This document shows positions 20,232-29,575 of a stretch of DNA of 64,000 bases, in pieces. Position 1 is the first letter of the stretch, and every line of letters begins with the position of its first letter. The notes beneath the pieces are model-generated. The model saw only the letters and a program-made list of their open reading frames with translations, made no database searches and was not told the DNA's origin. The position numbers were made by a program, and so were the translations under genes. The stretch comes from Tricholoma matsutake (lineage: Eukaryota; Basidiomycota; Agaricomycetes; Agaricales; Tricholomataceae), in contig AP026543.1 of the NCBI GenBank assembly GCA_026075535.2, positions 930,001 to 994,000 on the forward strand, written 5' to 3'.

Positions 20232-21159
20232 CAAGCAACCCTGTGTTGGGTATTCCCCAACAAACTGGGTCCCCACTCCCCCAGGCTGCAATCCCATTTC
20301 CAATGCTCTGCCTCAGAATAGTGCCAAGTTCAACCTCTGGGCCATGGCTGCTCAGCAGCCCAGTAACAAAACAGATCTATGGCAAGCACAGTCATATGTG
20401 CACTATGCCAGCCTTACCTTTTCAGAGATGCATACCCCTCTAATGAACTATGCCATTGCCAACTGGAGACTTCCCCAGTGGCTCCCTCTGGATCAACAAT
20501 TTTCCAAAGAGATCTGGCACCTGCTTGAGCTGGGCCAGATGGCTCAACCTAGAATCAATGACTCAGTGGAATCATGGGCCCAATTCATGCACTGTCAACT
20601 TTACTAATTCTGGAACTCCCCCAGGTTGGTCCTAGATGAACACCAAGTTCTCCTGCCCCAAGTAAGGGGGATACTTCTAATGCATTAACAGGTGCCCCCT
20701 GGACTGTCTCAGAGGCAGAAATCCAGTCTGAATCTATTCCTGGTGGAGGTACTCACCACCCCAGGATTGTATCAAAGAATGCAATCCTCTATGGGTATTT
20801 CTGTTGCCTTGCATTGAGACAGGCAGTTCATGTCCAATGTGACTGACAACATCACAGTGGAGGACATAGTCCAGCATCTGGCTTCAATTGGAGTTCCTGA
20901 TCATGAGGTCTGGGAAGCCTATTACCATGGGATAGGATGGTTGACAGTAACTACCCAGTTCCATAGGGAAGGTAAGTCCACTGACATGACTGCAACCCTA
21001 CAACATGTTCATCAAATTATCCATCCCAGTCCTGAGGATGCTCCTCTAATGACTGAGCCCCATGTCTGGCAACCTCTCCCTGGGGTGTGCACTTTGACTC
21101 AACCCTCTCCTGCCAAGTGCAAAAGGGACATGGACTCACCTGAGACCCCCTCCCCATAG
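20232..21159 (+). pseudogene. Unrecognised decayed gene
   Basis: Two open pieces, 20344-20607 and 20830-21159, are in the same frame and can be bridged through a shift near 20610 and stops near 20700-20820. The protein reads TKTDLWQAQSYV-like, LMNYAIANWRLPQWLPLDQQFSKEIWHLLELG, DSVESWAQFMHCQ, LVLDEHQVLLPQVRGILLMH, and EDIVQHLASIGVPDHEVWEAYYHGIG. It looks like a real folded protein; I do not recognise the family. It directly follows the gypsy B integrase remnant and ends at a transposon end at 21157. It might be an extra ORF of that element or an unrelated host-derived fragment. Confidence 0.45.
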
Positions 21160-21400
21160 TGTTTGAAAGTCTGGTCCAGCCTGGTCTTTTGACATCCAAA
21201 GAAGGCAACTGCAACTGCAACCAGTCTGGGTAATTCCCAAATAAGGAAAAAACCAGACAGGACTGATGTGAACTGGTCTTTTTTAGTCTATTGCTTTCAG
21301 GGACCATTCCAGACCAGTTGCAACTAAATATTAGACCAGACCAAGGTTGCAACCAGTTGTCTAGCTCTCCAGCTCCAAGCTGCAATTTTCTTAATGGAAA
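21157..21400 (+). mobile_element. End of a hAT-like element with ACTGGTT-type subterminal repeats
   Basis: The sequence starts TAGTGTTTGAAAGTC, nearly the same TIR as the complete element at 32490-33985 (TAGTGTTTGAAGGTC in its right end). It continues with repeated CCAGACCAG, GCAACCAGT and TGCAACTGCAACC words. The partner end was not found, so this is a single end or a deleted copy. Confidence 0.65.
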
Positions 21401-21782
21401 TTGTTGGAGAATTGACTGAGTTATGACCAAAATAATTTGACCATGTTTTTCTTGGGTTGAAATGTTTGTGAAAGTTTGTTTTGCTCACAACTCGGTCAAT
21501 TCTTAATAAGGCAAGGCAGGGATAGGGGTATACCCTTGTATTTTGGGGCTAAGGGTATGAGGGGTTTGGGTTTGGGTTTGGAAGTTCATACCCTTGCATA
21601 CCCCTGTACCCTTACTAGTACAGGGGTGTATGCTTATGTAAGAATATCATTTGATTTTTTCAGCTACAAAGACTCATATTCAAGATTTTCATCAATTAAA
21701 TTCAAATTTTGGGATTGTCCAACATGATAATGGCTTTCATATGTTAATAAGAGGTATTAATATGTGATATTAATAGTAAATA
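21401..21782. other. No gene recognised; TACCC-repeat sequence
   Basis: The AT-rich sequence includes GGTATACCCTTG, GTTTGGGTTTGGG and CATACCCCTGTACCC words at 21528-21630, resembling transposon subterminal repeats. No coding sequence can be supported. Confidence 0.4.
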
Positions 21783-21923
21783 CTAGGCAGTGGCACGGGT
21801 AACCCATGGGTACTTTTGACTGTGCCCATACCCATACCTGCACCTACACATACCTGCAACCCATGGGTCATGAGTCATGGGTTAGACAGGTATGGGTTGA
21901 CCCACTGTCTCTGCCATGTCATC

Positions 21924-21977
21924 AGCTCCTGCATCTAAGAAGACCCACAATTGTGGGCTCCTTCAAGTACAGGAGCT
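21924..21977. repeat. 54-bp palindrome, copy 2
   Basis: This has the same length and layout as 7682-7735: it starts AGCTCCTGCATCTAAG and ends CAGGAGCT, with CCCACAATTGTGGG at its centre. Confidence 0.8.
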
Positions 21978-22342
21978 GATTATGGTGATGACATGGTGTC
22001 ATCATCATCATTGTCATTGGGGCTGGGGTAGGATACACCCCATGAGCAATTTCTTTTCTATTTACATGTTGTATTTACAGGTTTATTTACTTATAAACTA
22101 TGTAATTGGGCAGTTCTAACTCATATCTAACTTATATTACATATTAATTATGGGGGTGTCACTTCCCCCATAAATATAAGTTAGATATGAGTTAGACTGC
22201 CCAATTACATAGTTTATAAGTAAATAAACCTGTAAATACAACATGTAAATAGAAAAGCAATTGTTCATGGGGTGTATCCCTATCCTGGCCCCAACGACAC
22301 TGATGATAATGATGCCATGTTGTTGTTGTAATCAGCTCCTGT
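21972..22342. repeat. Large inverted repeat (about 170-bp arms)
   Basis: The left arm (from CAGGAGCTGATTA through CCATGAGCAATT and GTTTATTTACTTATAAAC to ATAAGTTAGAT-type sequence) is repeated in inverse order on the right, ending TAATCAGCTCCTG at about 22342. The loop near 22150 is itself palindromic (GGGGGTGTCACTTCCCCC). The arms are highly similar, so the inversion is recent or kept by conversion. Confidence 0.88.
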
Positions 22343-22594
22343 CCAAGTAAGTAAAGTAAATAAATGGTTTGTGGCACTCATCTGAGTGCCAAAACCTGTA
22401 AATGGAACTGTAGGTAGGAGATTGGTGGTGGGTATGGGTGCAGGTTGCGGGTACTCGATGGATGACCCATACCCATACCCATACCCATACCCATGCCTAC
22501 CATACACATTACATTCTTTAGGACAATGAGTCATTTGTATTTTCCCAGTCTTCCAATCAATTCAGTAATTTACACTGCCCCATGTATTCTGAGC

Positions 22595-22730
22595 CAGTCC
22601 GCACGGACTCTGCACAGACTGCTTGGACTAGCTCAGACTCCATACAGACTAGCTCAGACTCTGCACAGACTAGCTTGGACTCCACATGGACTAGCTTGGA
22701 CTACACACAGACTCTACACAGATTCCAGGT
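22595..22730. repeat. CAGACT/AGCTTGGACT minisatellite
   Basis: A tandem array of about 18-24-bp units is built from GCACAGACTAGCTTGGACT and variants. Every frame of the array encodes a repeat and none is credible as a gene. Confidence 0.8.
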
Positions 22731-22780
22731 AATTAATTGTCAACTTGAATTTTTTAAGGCCACAGCTGCACAAAAGTTTT

Positions 22781-22862
22781 GTACTAAGAGCAGGCTTGAA
22801 CCCTCAACCTCAAGGTTACAACAATGTTATCATACAACAAGTTAACCACTCTGCCACACAGG
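22781..22862 (-). ncRNA. tRNA-like sequence (SINE head or tRNA pseudogene)
   Basis: The minus strand has TGGCAGAGTGG at 22856-22846, matching a pol III A box, and GGTTCAAGCCT at 22802-22792, matching a B box, about 44 bp apart. Between them TGTT-GTATGAT-AACA gives an anticodon-like stem with a seven-base loop. The acceptor stem is poor, so it is not a working tRNA. A tRNA-derived SINE head is the simplest reading; the body would lie toward 22730. A diverged tRNA pseudogene is the alternative. Confidence 0.5.
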
Positions 22863-23811
22863 CAATAATAAACACTTACTTTATGTTATTTATTAACTAT
22901 TTAAAATACTTTCAACATTAAAAAAAAAGGATGCCCCAACAACAGGGGACATTTTATTGGTAGTATTATATACAACAAAAAAGTTGCCCCCACTGCCGAA
23001 GAGGGGGGTAGAATAAAATAAAATAACCCACCATCTCGCTAGCATGTGAGACAGCAGGAGCTGCACCCACAAACCACCCTACAAGCAGATGCTCGTAGGC
23101 ATGGGGCAGGTGCATTTGTTGTCAGCAAGGAACAAGAAAAACTTACCTGGCCCAAGAGACATCATCAACATCTCTTGGGCCTTATTTTTGTTTGGCTTGC
23201 CTTCCTAGATGGTACAGAGCGATGCATTATCACAAAGAGTGGACCACATACAGGCAGAAGACAACAATAATGAAGATGTCACAATGCTGCCAGAAACAGT
23301 ATTTGTGAAATTCATTATTTGTGAAATTCATTGACACAACTTGCACTGTAAGCGCATCAATCTTTGCCTCTAGTGCTGGTGTGGGAATGGGATTAGAACC
23401 AGGATTAGAAGTTGATGGTTTGGATATAATGGGTAGATCTGTGATGAATCACTTCTTTGGCTAAGGTGCCTGATCTCAGAGTTATCACTGAATTCAGCCT
23501 GTAACTAAAATAGTCATCCAAATAGAGTAATGTAAATCATAACTAAACCAGATCCAATCGGTTGTCTGGTTGCAGCTGTCCTAATGATGAGCACTGCCTC
23601 TCGATCACTGGCAGTCACAATGTAAGGTGAGGCCTGGCATTGGCTTATGAAAGAAAGGTAGATTACATATATACAAGTACTTCCAGCTTGTGCTGAAAGG
23701 ATGAGTAGTTGGATGTGAAATGATGAAACAATGACATATGTGCAAGTAAGAGAAGGTGCACTGATATGGCAGTTGTGTTCTTCTGTTAGGGCAACACCCA
23801 CTATCTGCTAG
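22863..23811. other. No gene recognised; repeat fragments
   Basis: The stretch holds an A-run (22920-22928), a palindromic word CAAGCAGATGCTCGTAGG near 23085, and a donor-like edge with an inverted GGCCCAAGAGA ... TCTCTTGGGCC at 23149-23182. A direct repeat TATTTGTGAAATTCATT lies near 23300-23325. Short frames here do not resemble proteins. Confidence 0.45.
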
Positions 23812-24335
23812 CACAAGAGGCAGAGCAATATATTACCCTGGAGAAAATGTTGGGAATAATGGGAGAAAAAGACATTTTTTCACTGGGGAAAAATAAAAGG
23901 AACCATCAGTAAAAATATGTTATTTTCCCACATTTTGTCCTTTTGGTTGCTGCAGAAAAACAACTAATCTGTGTCCAGGAGAAAAACTTGTGAACATGAG
24001 GGGGAAAAAGGTCATTTCCCCACATATTCCCAGTTTTTTCTCTGTGGAAAAATAACTAATCTGTTTTCAGGTGATGGAAGTCAGGAGAAAAATGTTATTT
24101 TTACCAGATATGGAGAAAATGTGGAAAAAAAGATATATTTCCCCTCCATTGTCACCTGATTTTCTCCCAGGAATGGATGAGTTATTTGTGCTGAGCAAGA
24201 ACAAAGAGAAAAGTGTGGGAAAAACAACATTTTTTTACTGATGGTTCCTTTTATTTTTCCCCAGGGAAAAAGTGTCTTTTTTCCCTATTATTCCCAACAT
24301 ATTCTCCAGGGTAATGTATTGCTCTGCCTCTTGTG
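23812..24335. mobile_element. CACTA-like MITE with 135-bp TIRs
   Basis: The 524-bp element has TIRs of about 135 bp beginning CACAAGAGGCAGAGCAAT on both ends. It is flanked by a 3-bp duplication TAG (23809-23811, 24336-24338). A 3-bp duplication with a CAC start fits the CACTA/CMC superfamily; PIF/Harbinger is the alternative. The interior repeats AACTAATCTG and GGAGAAAAA words and codes for nothing. Confidence 0.75.
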
Positions 24336-24338
24336 TAG

Positions 24339-25641
24339 CTAAGACTGTGTGGGTTCTCTCTACAAGAAGGGGGCGGGATGCATGCGCGTGATGGGGAAAT
24401 TGATGGTTTGATGCAAGGGGTTATTAATAGAATAGTTGGTTGAGAAAGGGGTTTCATACCACAAGTATAGGTGGAATACCTAAGAGAATACAACTGGGGT
24501 CCCCTAGGTGTGTATTCAAGGTTTATATACTATGTTACATATGTATATTGTACATTGTTGCTACTGATGTGCATGTAGATGCACATACATATTGATGCAT
24601 GTGAAATAAAATTCTCATGCTAGCAAAGTGTAGCATATTTCAGTGTAATGTAGTGTAATTTGACATAATAAAATAGAAATGAAATTTTATTAGGTAATGG
24701 GGCTGTTTCCTAACACTGTGCAAGCTCTGAAAATTCAATTTCACAGATTATTACATTCTCCCAATTGTCAATGCACAGCCACAAGCCCCTGATCATTTGG
24801 ACTTCTTTTTTGGCATCATTCGCACCTTTTTCAGGTATTTTGCAAACTTCTGATCAAATTTCAGACATTTTCAACATTTTTGCCAACTTCAATCTTATTT
24901 CGCATGCTTTGGAGCACTCCCTGATGCTTCACATGCTTTCCATCACTTTCCATTACATAATTGACTTTGATGAACCACATTTTGGCTATATTTGCATGGT
25001 GCACATCACCTCGAGGCACATCATTGTGACATTTTGTGACATTTTTGCAATTTTAGTGCATTTTAGAACAAAAGGATAGTCTACATTTAGTTTTATTGTC
25101 TCCCACACTCCCTAGACTTGTGTTTATTTTTCCATATTGATTATCACTTCATCCTCACATGTTTTCCCTTGCCTCATGTCCTCCACATGTTGCACTATTC
25201 CCTTTTTGGTCCTATACCTTTTTAACATATAAAAACCTTGTATTATTTACAATTAATAAAAAAAGGGAAGCATCCCCCAAGTATAGTATTAAGAGTTGAG
25301 AGCTAAAAACTCTCTTCTCATCATTTGAGTCACAAATTTTAGTCCAAAAATTCTTTGGACTTCATTGAAATTTGTTTGTTCACATTTTGCCTCTCGAAGA
25401 TATTGTCACTCTCTCATATTCATCCTTGTTCACCTCTTGCATTGTTTATCGACCTTCACATCACTCACCAATATTGTCAAATTCCATTTTTCAACTCCCA
25501 AAACTGTCAAAACACCTCGAAAGTATGTTGTTCATCCTGAAATAGCTCCACATATCCCAAAATAGCTTCACATCAATTCTTCAATCCTTTCTGGAGATTG
25601 GTGAAAGTTTAGAATGACTCACAACATTCCTCTGACTTGTG
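24339..25641. other. No gene recognised; AT-rich sequence
   Basis: The sequence is AT-rich with pyrimidine-rich stretches (TTTTTGCCAACTTC, ACATTTTGTGACATTTTTGC near 24860-25050) and CpG-poor. No frame over 105 codons or with a recognisable motif is present. It may be old transposon sequence. Confidence 0.5.
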
Positions 25642-25899
25642 TTATACCAAATAGGACCCTTCTAGGTGTTTTGTTTGGGTTTCTGGGTTGAGTATCATCA
25701 CTGTTTCCTTTTCCTGGATGAAGAAGAACTGGAGGAGGGGGAGGCAAGGAACCAAAAGAAGGCTGACTTGACCCCAGTTCTCAATAGACCAAACATAGCC
25801 TATGTTCCCTTTGTACAACCCATGGTGGACTGTAACCCAATCTCCAACAGAGGGGTACCTTTCATTATCCATATCCAATAACATCATCCACTCTTCCAT
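25642..25899 (-). pseudogene. KOW-domain fragment (Spt5-like)
   Basis: The minus frame reads RYPSVGDWVTVHHGLYKGNI then GYVWSIENWG and VSLLLVPCLP. The pattern V-x-V-x-x-G-x-Y-K-G-x-x-G-x-V is the KOW motif found in the transcription elongation factor Spt5. The fragment covers only one KOW unit with a charged leader and a tail that loses coding character after LPLLQ. Such fragments are probably captured or retro-duplicated pieces. It directly precedes the gag-only copia element. The host gene of origin is an inference. Confidence 0.6.
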
Positions 25900-25936
25900 G
25901 TCAATTACCCCAGAACCCTCTTGTGGATGAATAAGT

Positions 25937-26225
25937 TGTTGAGATTTTGAGCTCAGCCCTCAGTTGCCTGCGGTTGCCTGTGGTTGCCTGTGGTCACAGT
26001 AATATATTCTTGTTACATGTTACATTCTATTTATGGGTAACTATGTATCTATGCTATGGTTTCATTTGATGCGTATCATAGATATTGTTTATTATTTACT
26101 GATTAGTATATAAAGCTTGTGTATCGTAGTAGTTGTGCTCTTTGAGCACTTATACAAATGGGCTCTGCTAGAGTTGGTCATCTGCAGCTTCAGGATGAGG
26201 CCTCTGCTTGAGGAAAATTCCAACA
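25937..26225 (+). repeat. 5' LTR of the gag-only copia element
   Basis: This 289-bp LTR begins TGTTGAGATTTTGAGC and ends TTCCAACA. GTATATAAAGC near 26106 is a good TATA box. It contains an extra GTTGCCTGTG unit compared with the 3' LTR. Confidence 0.93.
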
Positions 26226-26528
26226 TAAGTGCTCATCATCCCGTTCACTCTGTGTATAGACCCCTGCCTGAAATTCACCTTGCAGCACCATAACTGTATC
26301 TCAGATCACATCAGCAAGCCCTTGGAACTTGTGCATGGCAGAGACTGGACTTCTGCATCATTGGCACACCTGTGACTCTTTGCTTTGTGACCCGGCAGAC
26401 ACTGTACTTCTGCTTCAGCTTGTGATCAATGACAACTCACATACTTTGGCCACTGTGATCAGCCACAACTCACACAACAATACCACACTTCCATTCTTTC
26501 AATTATCGACATCTTCTAATTGATCATT

Positions 26529-27810
26529 ATGTCATTGGAGTCTGTTCAGTTCCCAGCACTCATTCATATGAACTATGCAGAGTGGGTTTTACAGATGGAG
26601 GCAGTTTTAATCCAGGGAGGTTTCTGGGATCTTGTCACTGGAGATGAGAAGTTAGAGGATGAGAATGATGAGACAAAGAAGCAGGCTTTCAAGAAGAGAC
26701 AGGTTCAGTGCAGAGTGGAGATAGTGTTGAGAGTTGAAGACTTGCAGTTACCCCACATGACAGGTGGTGATCCAAAAACAATTTGGGATGCCCTCTGTTA
26801 CAATTTTCCTTGTAACTCATGGAATCCGACAGACCTGATGCACCTGATGATCCCCTCCAGACAGGAGGCACTCCCTGACTCATGCCCAAGGCATGACCTT
26901 GACACACACAATGCATGCTGACAACATGCATTTGATCCCCTTCCTGTGGAAGGCACCCTTGACGCATGGTGACTCCATGCACCCTAACCCATTCCCACAC
27001 ATGCTGTGATACAACAGCCCTTTGACATGAGGTCCATGATGTTGGACTCTCACGATTGACATCGGATCCTTGACATCGAATCCATGACATCAGATGCCTC
27101 ATGCGAGGCATGAGGCTTATTGTTTCTATTGTTACTTGATATGCATCTACCATTCCAATTGGACAATAGGGACCTCCCTTCTAGTATAAGTACTGCGACT
27201 TGTAGTAGGGATGTCCTTTGTTTAGATCCGAATGACATCAACTAGATCGAGTAGTTGAGGCTTCGCCCTTAACACCCTCGCTGTGGTCCATCATGCTTGA
27301 GGTTTTGGAAGCCATCTTCAACTTCATCGGCAGTTCATTACCACTACCATGAAGTCTGGGCAGTCCATGGAAGGTTGGATTGGGGAGGTGCATTCACATG
27401 CTAACAAACTCAAGGCAATCGATGTTGACATCTCGGATGAGGCTATCATTGTTGTCCTCACTGCTGGTTTACACCCTTCCTACACCACCATCATCATCTC
27501 TCTTGATGCTGTCAAGTCTAAAGAACTTACTCTCGATTTTGTCATTACCCATCTTCTCAATGAGGAAGGTCGACAAGTCATTTTCGCAGATGTTCCTGAA
27601 GTCAAGAAGGAAGAATCTGACAATGCCGCAATGTCTGCAAAGTCCATGCACACCAACATTCAGTGCTTTTACTGTTTGGAGATGGGACATTTCTCCAACA
27701 CTTGTCCTGTGAAGGCTAAGGAGAACAAGGAGAGGGAGGATATGGGCCATCGCAAGATAACTGCCCAGCTTGCCATAGTGGACTCAGATGAAGAAGACTA
27801 TGCTTTTTGA
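26529..27810 (+). pseudogene. Copia-type Gag (UBN2-like) with CCHC knuckle, split by a solo LTR
   Basis: The first part (26529-26795, 89 codons) reads MSLESVQFPALIHMNYAEWVLQ and GGDPKTIWDAL. The second part (27280-27810) is in the same phase if the solo LTR and one copy of CCCTC are removed, and it reads TTTMKSGQSMEGWIGEVHSH, LTAGLHPSYTTIIISLDAV and CFYCLEMGHFSNTCP, a CCHC zinc knuckle. This is the copia-type Gag domain (UBN2/DUF4219 family). Apart from the LTR the only break is a TGA at 27298-27300. The stop at 27808-27810 is the natural end. Confidence 0.88.
26796..27274 (+). mobile_element. Solo LTR of the 42-44 kb gypsy family, in gag
   Basis: This LTR starts TGTTACAATTTTCC and ends GCCCTTAACA. 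It is flanked by CCCTC on both sides (26791-26795, 27275-27279). The longer relative at 43192-43885 shares most of its length but contains about 190 bp more near its 3' end. A solo LTR with an intact target duplication arises by LTR-LTR recombination. Confidence 0.92.
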
Positions 27811-27908
27811 AGGACAATTTCCATTGTTTATTTATTGTGCATCAGTTTCCCTTGTCTATGTTCTTTTGCTTGAGGGGGTGTCAACTTGTTACTGTTTGCC
27901 ATCTTTGC

Positions 27909-27919
27909 TCAAGGGGGTG
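27909..27919 (+). other. Polypurine tract of the gag-only element
   Basis: CTCAAGGGGGTG directly precedes the 3' LTR. A near duplicate CTTGAGGGGGTGTCAAC lies about 45 bp upstream. Confidence 0.8.
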
Positions 27920-28198
27920 TGTTGAGATTTCGAGCTCAGCCCTCAGTTGCCTGCAGTTGCCTGTGGTCACAGTAATATTTTCTTGTTACATGTTACATTC
28001 TATTTATGGGTTACTATGTATCTATGCTATGGTTTCACTTGATGCGTATCATAGATATTGTTTATTATTTACTGATTAGTATATAAAGCTTGTGTATCGT
28101 AGTAGTCATGCTTTTTGAGCACTTATACAAATGGGCTCTGGTAGAGTTGGTCATCTGCAGTTTCCGGGTGAGGCCTCTGCTTGAGGAAAATTCCAACA
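27920..28198 (+). repeat. 3' LTR of the gag-only copia element
   Basis: This 279-bp partner of 25937-26225 is followed by TAAGT. Confidence 0.93.
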
Positions 28199-28203
28199 TA
28201 AGT

Positions 28204-28742
28204 TGATTGTTAGAATGTAATAGCTTAGACAATACATGATTCATGAAGACCTCAATATAAAACCAGCTGCAAATTGAACCTCATGAGAATGCAGACCTCA
28301 ACATGTGTTCCAGTTGTGTGGACCTGAAAATGTAGGTTATGGTGTCTCTCTCCTTCCCTGGCTAGAATCTAGATATAATAATACACTATATGTCAATACA
28401 CTATATGTCAGTAGAATATCAGCAAATTGTAGTGATTGAGGCTCACAATACAGCAGACCCTCAGTAAAGGATAGTCTGTGTTAGTTGGCAGGTGTGAAAT
28501 GACAGTAGCTGTCTTAGTAGTCAGAATCACCATCACTATCATACTTTGCCTGCTGTGCACTGAGATTACATGACCATTCCAAGATTCCTGCCAAAAGGTT
28601 GTCCAGACCATCCTTGCCTCAGTCAGGCAGCTTGTGATCCAGGAGCCTTGGCATGTCTTCCAGTCATCCACAATCCTGATCATCAATAAAGTTGTCTAAA
28701 ATGCAAATAGATGTTAACAGCACTCATAGAGGATACTAGGAG
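28204..28742 (-). other. No confident gene; possible protein fragment
   Basis: The minus strand from about 28690 to 28440 reads VDDWKTCQGSWITSCLTEAR then, with a shift, GLDNLLAGILEWSC and NTDYPLLRVCC. This may be an old exon but I do not recognise it. The duplicated words CAATACACTATATGTCA lie at 28383-28410. Confidence 0.3.
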
Positions 28743-29476
28743 ATGATGAGATGGAGGAGATGGTGGAGTGGGGTTCACAAGATGATGTGCAGGCAGCAGA
28801 GAAGTCCGAAAAATGGAAAAGTGGAAGAAGCACACTTACCTAAGTATGTGCCCCTGCAAATCTTTGATGGTACCATGGAGAATACAAAATCATTCATCAG
28901 CTCTATAGTATTGTACATCCATGGGAGGAAGCCAGAGTTTTGTACAGCTGAGTCTAGGATAATGTTTGCTCTCTCATACATCCAGGGAGGGAAAGCACAG
29001 TTCTGGAGAAATGAGGCTATTAATCAAATTGCTGTGGGAAATAAACCATTTGCAACTTTCAAGGAATTTTTGGAGAGATTGGAGGCACAGTTTGGGGATC
29101 CTAATCCAAAGGCAACAGCTAATGCCAAATTAAAAACCATGCCCCAAGGTTCCTTAATGGCAGATGAATTTATTTTGCAGTTCAAAGTGGAAGCTTTGCA
29201 GATGGACATGGGAGAAGCCACATTGGTAGAATTTTGAGAGCAGGATTAAATCCCTCCTTATTCAAGTCTATCTAACAACTACCTTCTATGCCAGAAAAGT
29301 TGGACAAGTGGTATAATTGGGTGATGTGCCTTGATCGGTAATATTGACAGGAACAGGCTGAATCAAAGTTGATGTACAGAAGTAGTAAATTTTTCAAAGT
29401 CATCAGGGGGAAGGTCTGAGAAAGGAAAGGTGCCTCAGGCACAAGTGGCAGGGCAAACTCCAAGGGCACATGCACA
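28743..29476 (+). pseudogene. Gypsy-type Gag (Retrotrans_gag) fragment
   Basis: The open part (to 29237) reads LQIFDGTMENTKSFISSIV, ALSYIQGGKAQFWRNEAI and FKEFLERLEAQFGDPNPK, then MADEFILQFKVEALQMDMG, the classical Retrotrans_gag fold. After a shift at 29238 the product continues as LPTMPEKLDKWYNW-like and then a Ser/Gly-rich tail to 29476. It stops where the KDZ-type terminal repeat begins, so this gypsy element was the insertion target. No LTR was found. Confidence 0.8.
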
Positions 29477-29575
29477 TAGGTAAGCTACACTGTACTGAAT
29501 AATATGGTCTATCAAACACATACAGTGTATTGAATGATACAGGTTTGGTGGATGCTGTTGAATGCTCTCATAGTA
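29477..29575 (+). repeat. Left terminal repeat of KDZ copy 1
   Basis: It begins TAGGTAAGCTACA and contains GTATTGAATGATACAG and TTTGGTGGATGCTGTTGAA. It is the inverted match of 53508-53604 at the far side of KDZ copy 2, about 85 percent alike by eye over 95 bp. A position at the border between a gag gene and KDZ-linked sequence supports a transposon end. Confidence 0.7.

Larger units (their letters stand above)
21783..22500. mobile_element. Foldback-bearing DNA element with TACCCA subterminal repeats
   Basis: The left side opens TAGGCAGTGGCACGGGTAAC and carries CCCATACCCATACC. The right side ends in (ACCCAT)n and TGCCTA at 22465-22500, so the ends are inverted (TAGGCA). Inside are the second 54-bp palindrome and a large perfect-type hairpin (21972-22342). 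No target duplication could be confirmed and there is no transposase. Confidence 0.5.
25937..28198 (+). mobile_element. Gag-only copia element (non-autonomous) with both LTRs
   Basis: LTRs at 25937-26225 and 27920-28198 are flanked by a perfect target duplication TAAGT (25932-25936, 28199-28203). The interior encodes one Gag protein with a zinc knuckle and nothing else: there is no protease, integrase or RT between the gag stop at 27810 and the polypurine tract at 27909-27919. A 479-bp solo LTR of another family (26796-27274) is nested in gag. Without it the element is about 1.78 kb. It would need pol from a relative to move. Confidence 0.93.

Noticed and set aside
22465..22500. Telomeric repeat
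   Set aside because: The unit is ACCCAT, not the fungal CCCTAA, and it sits next to transposon-like inverted ends.
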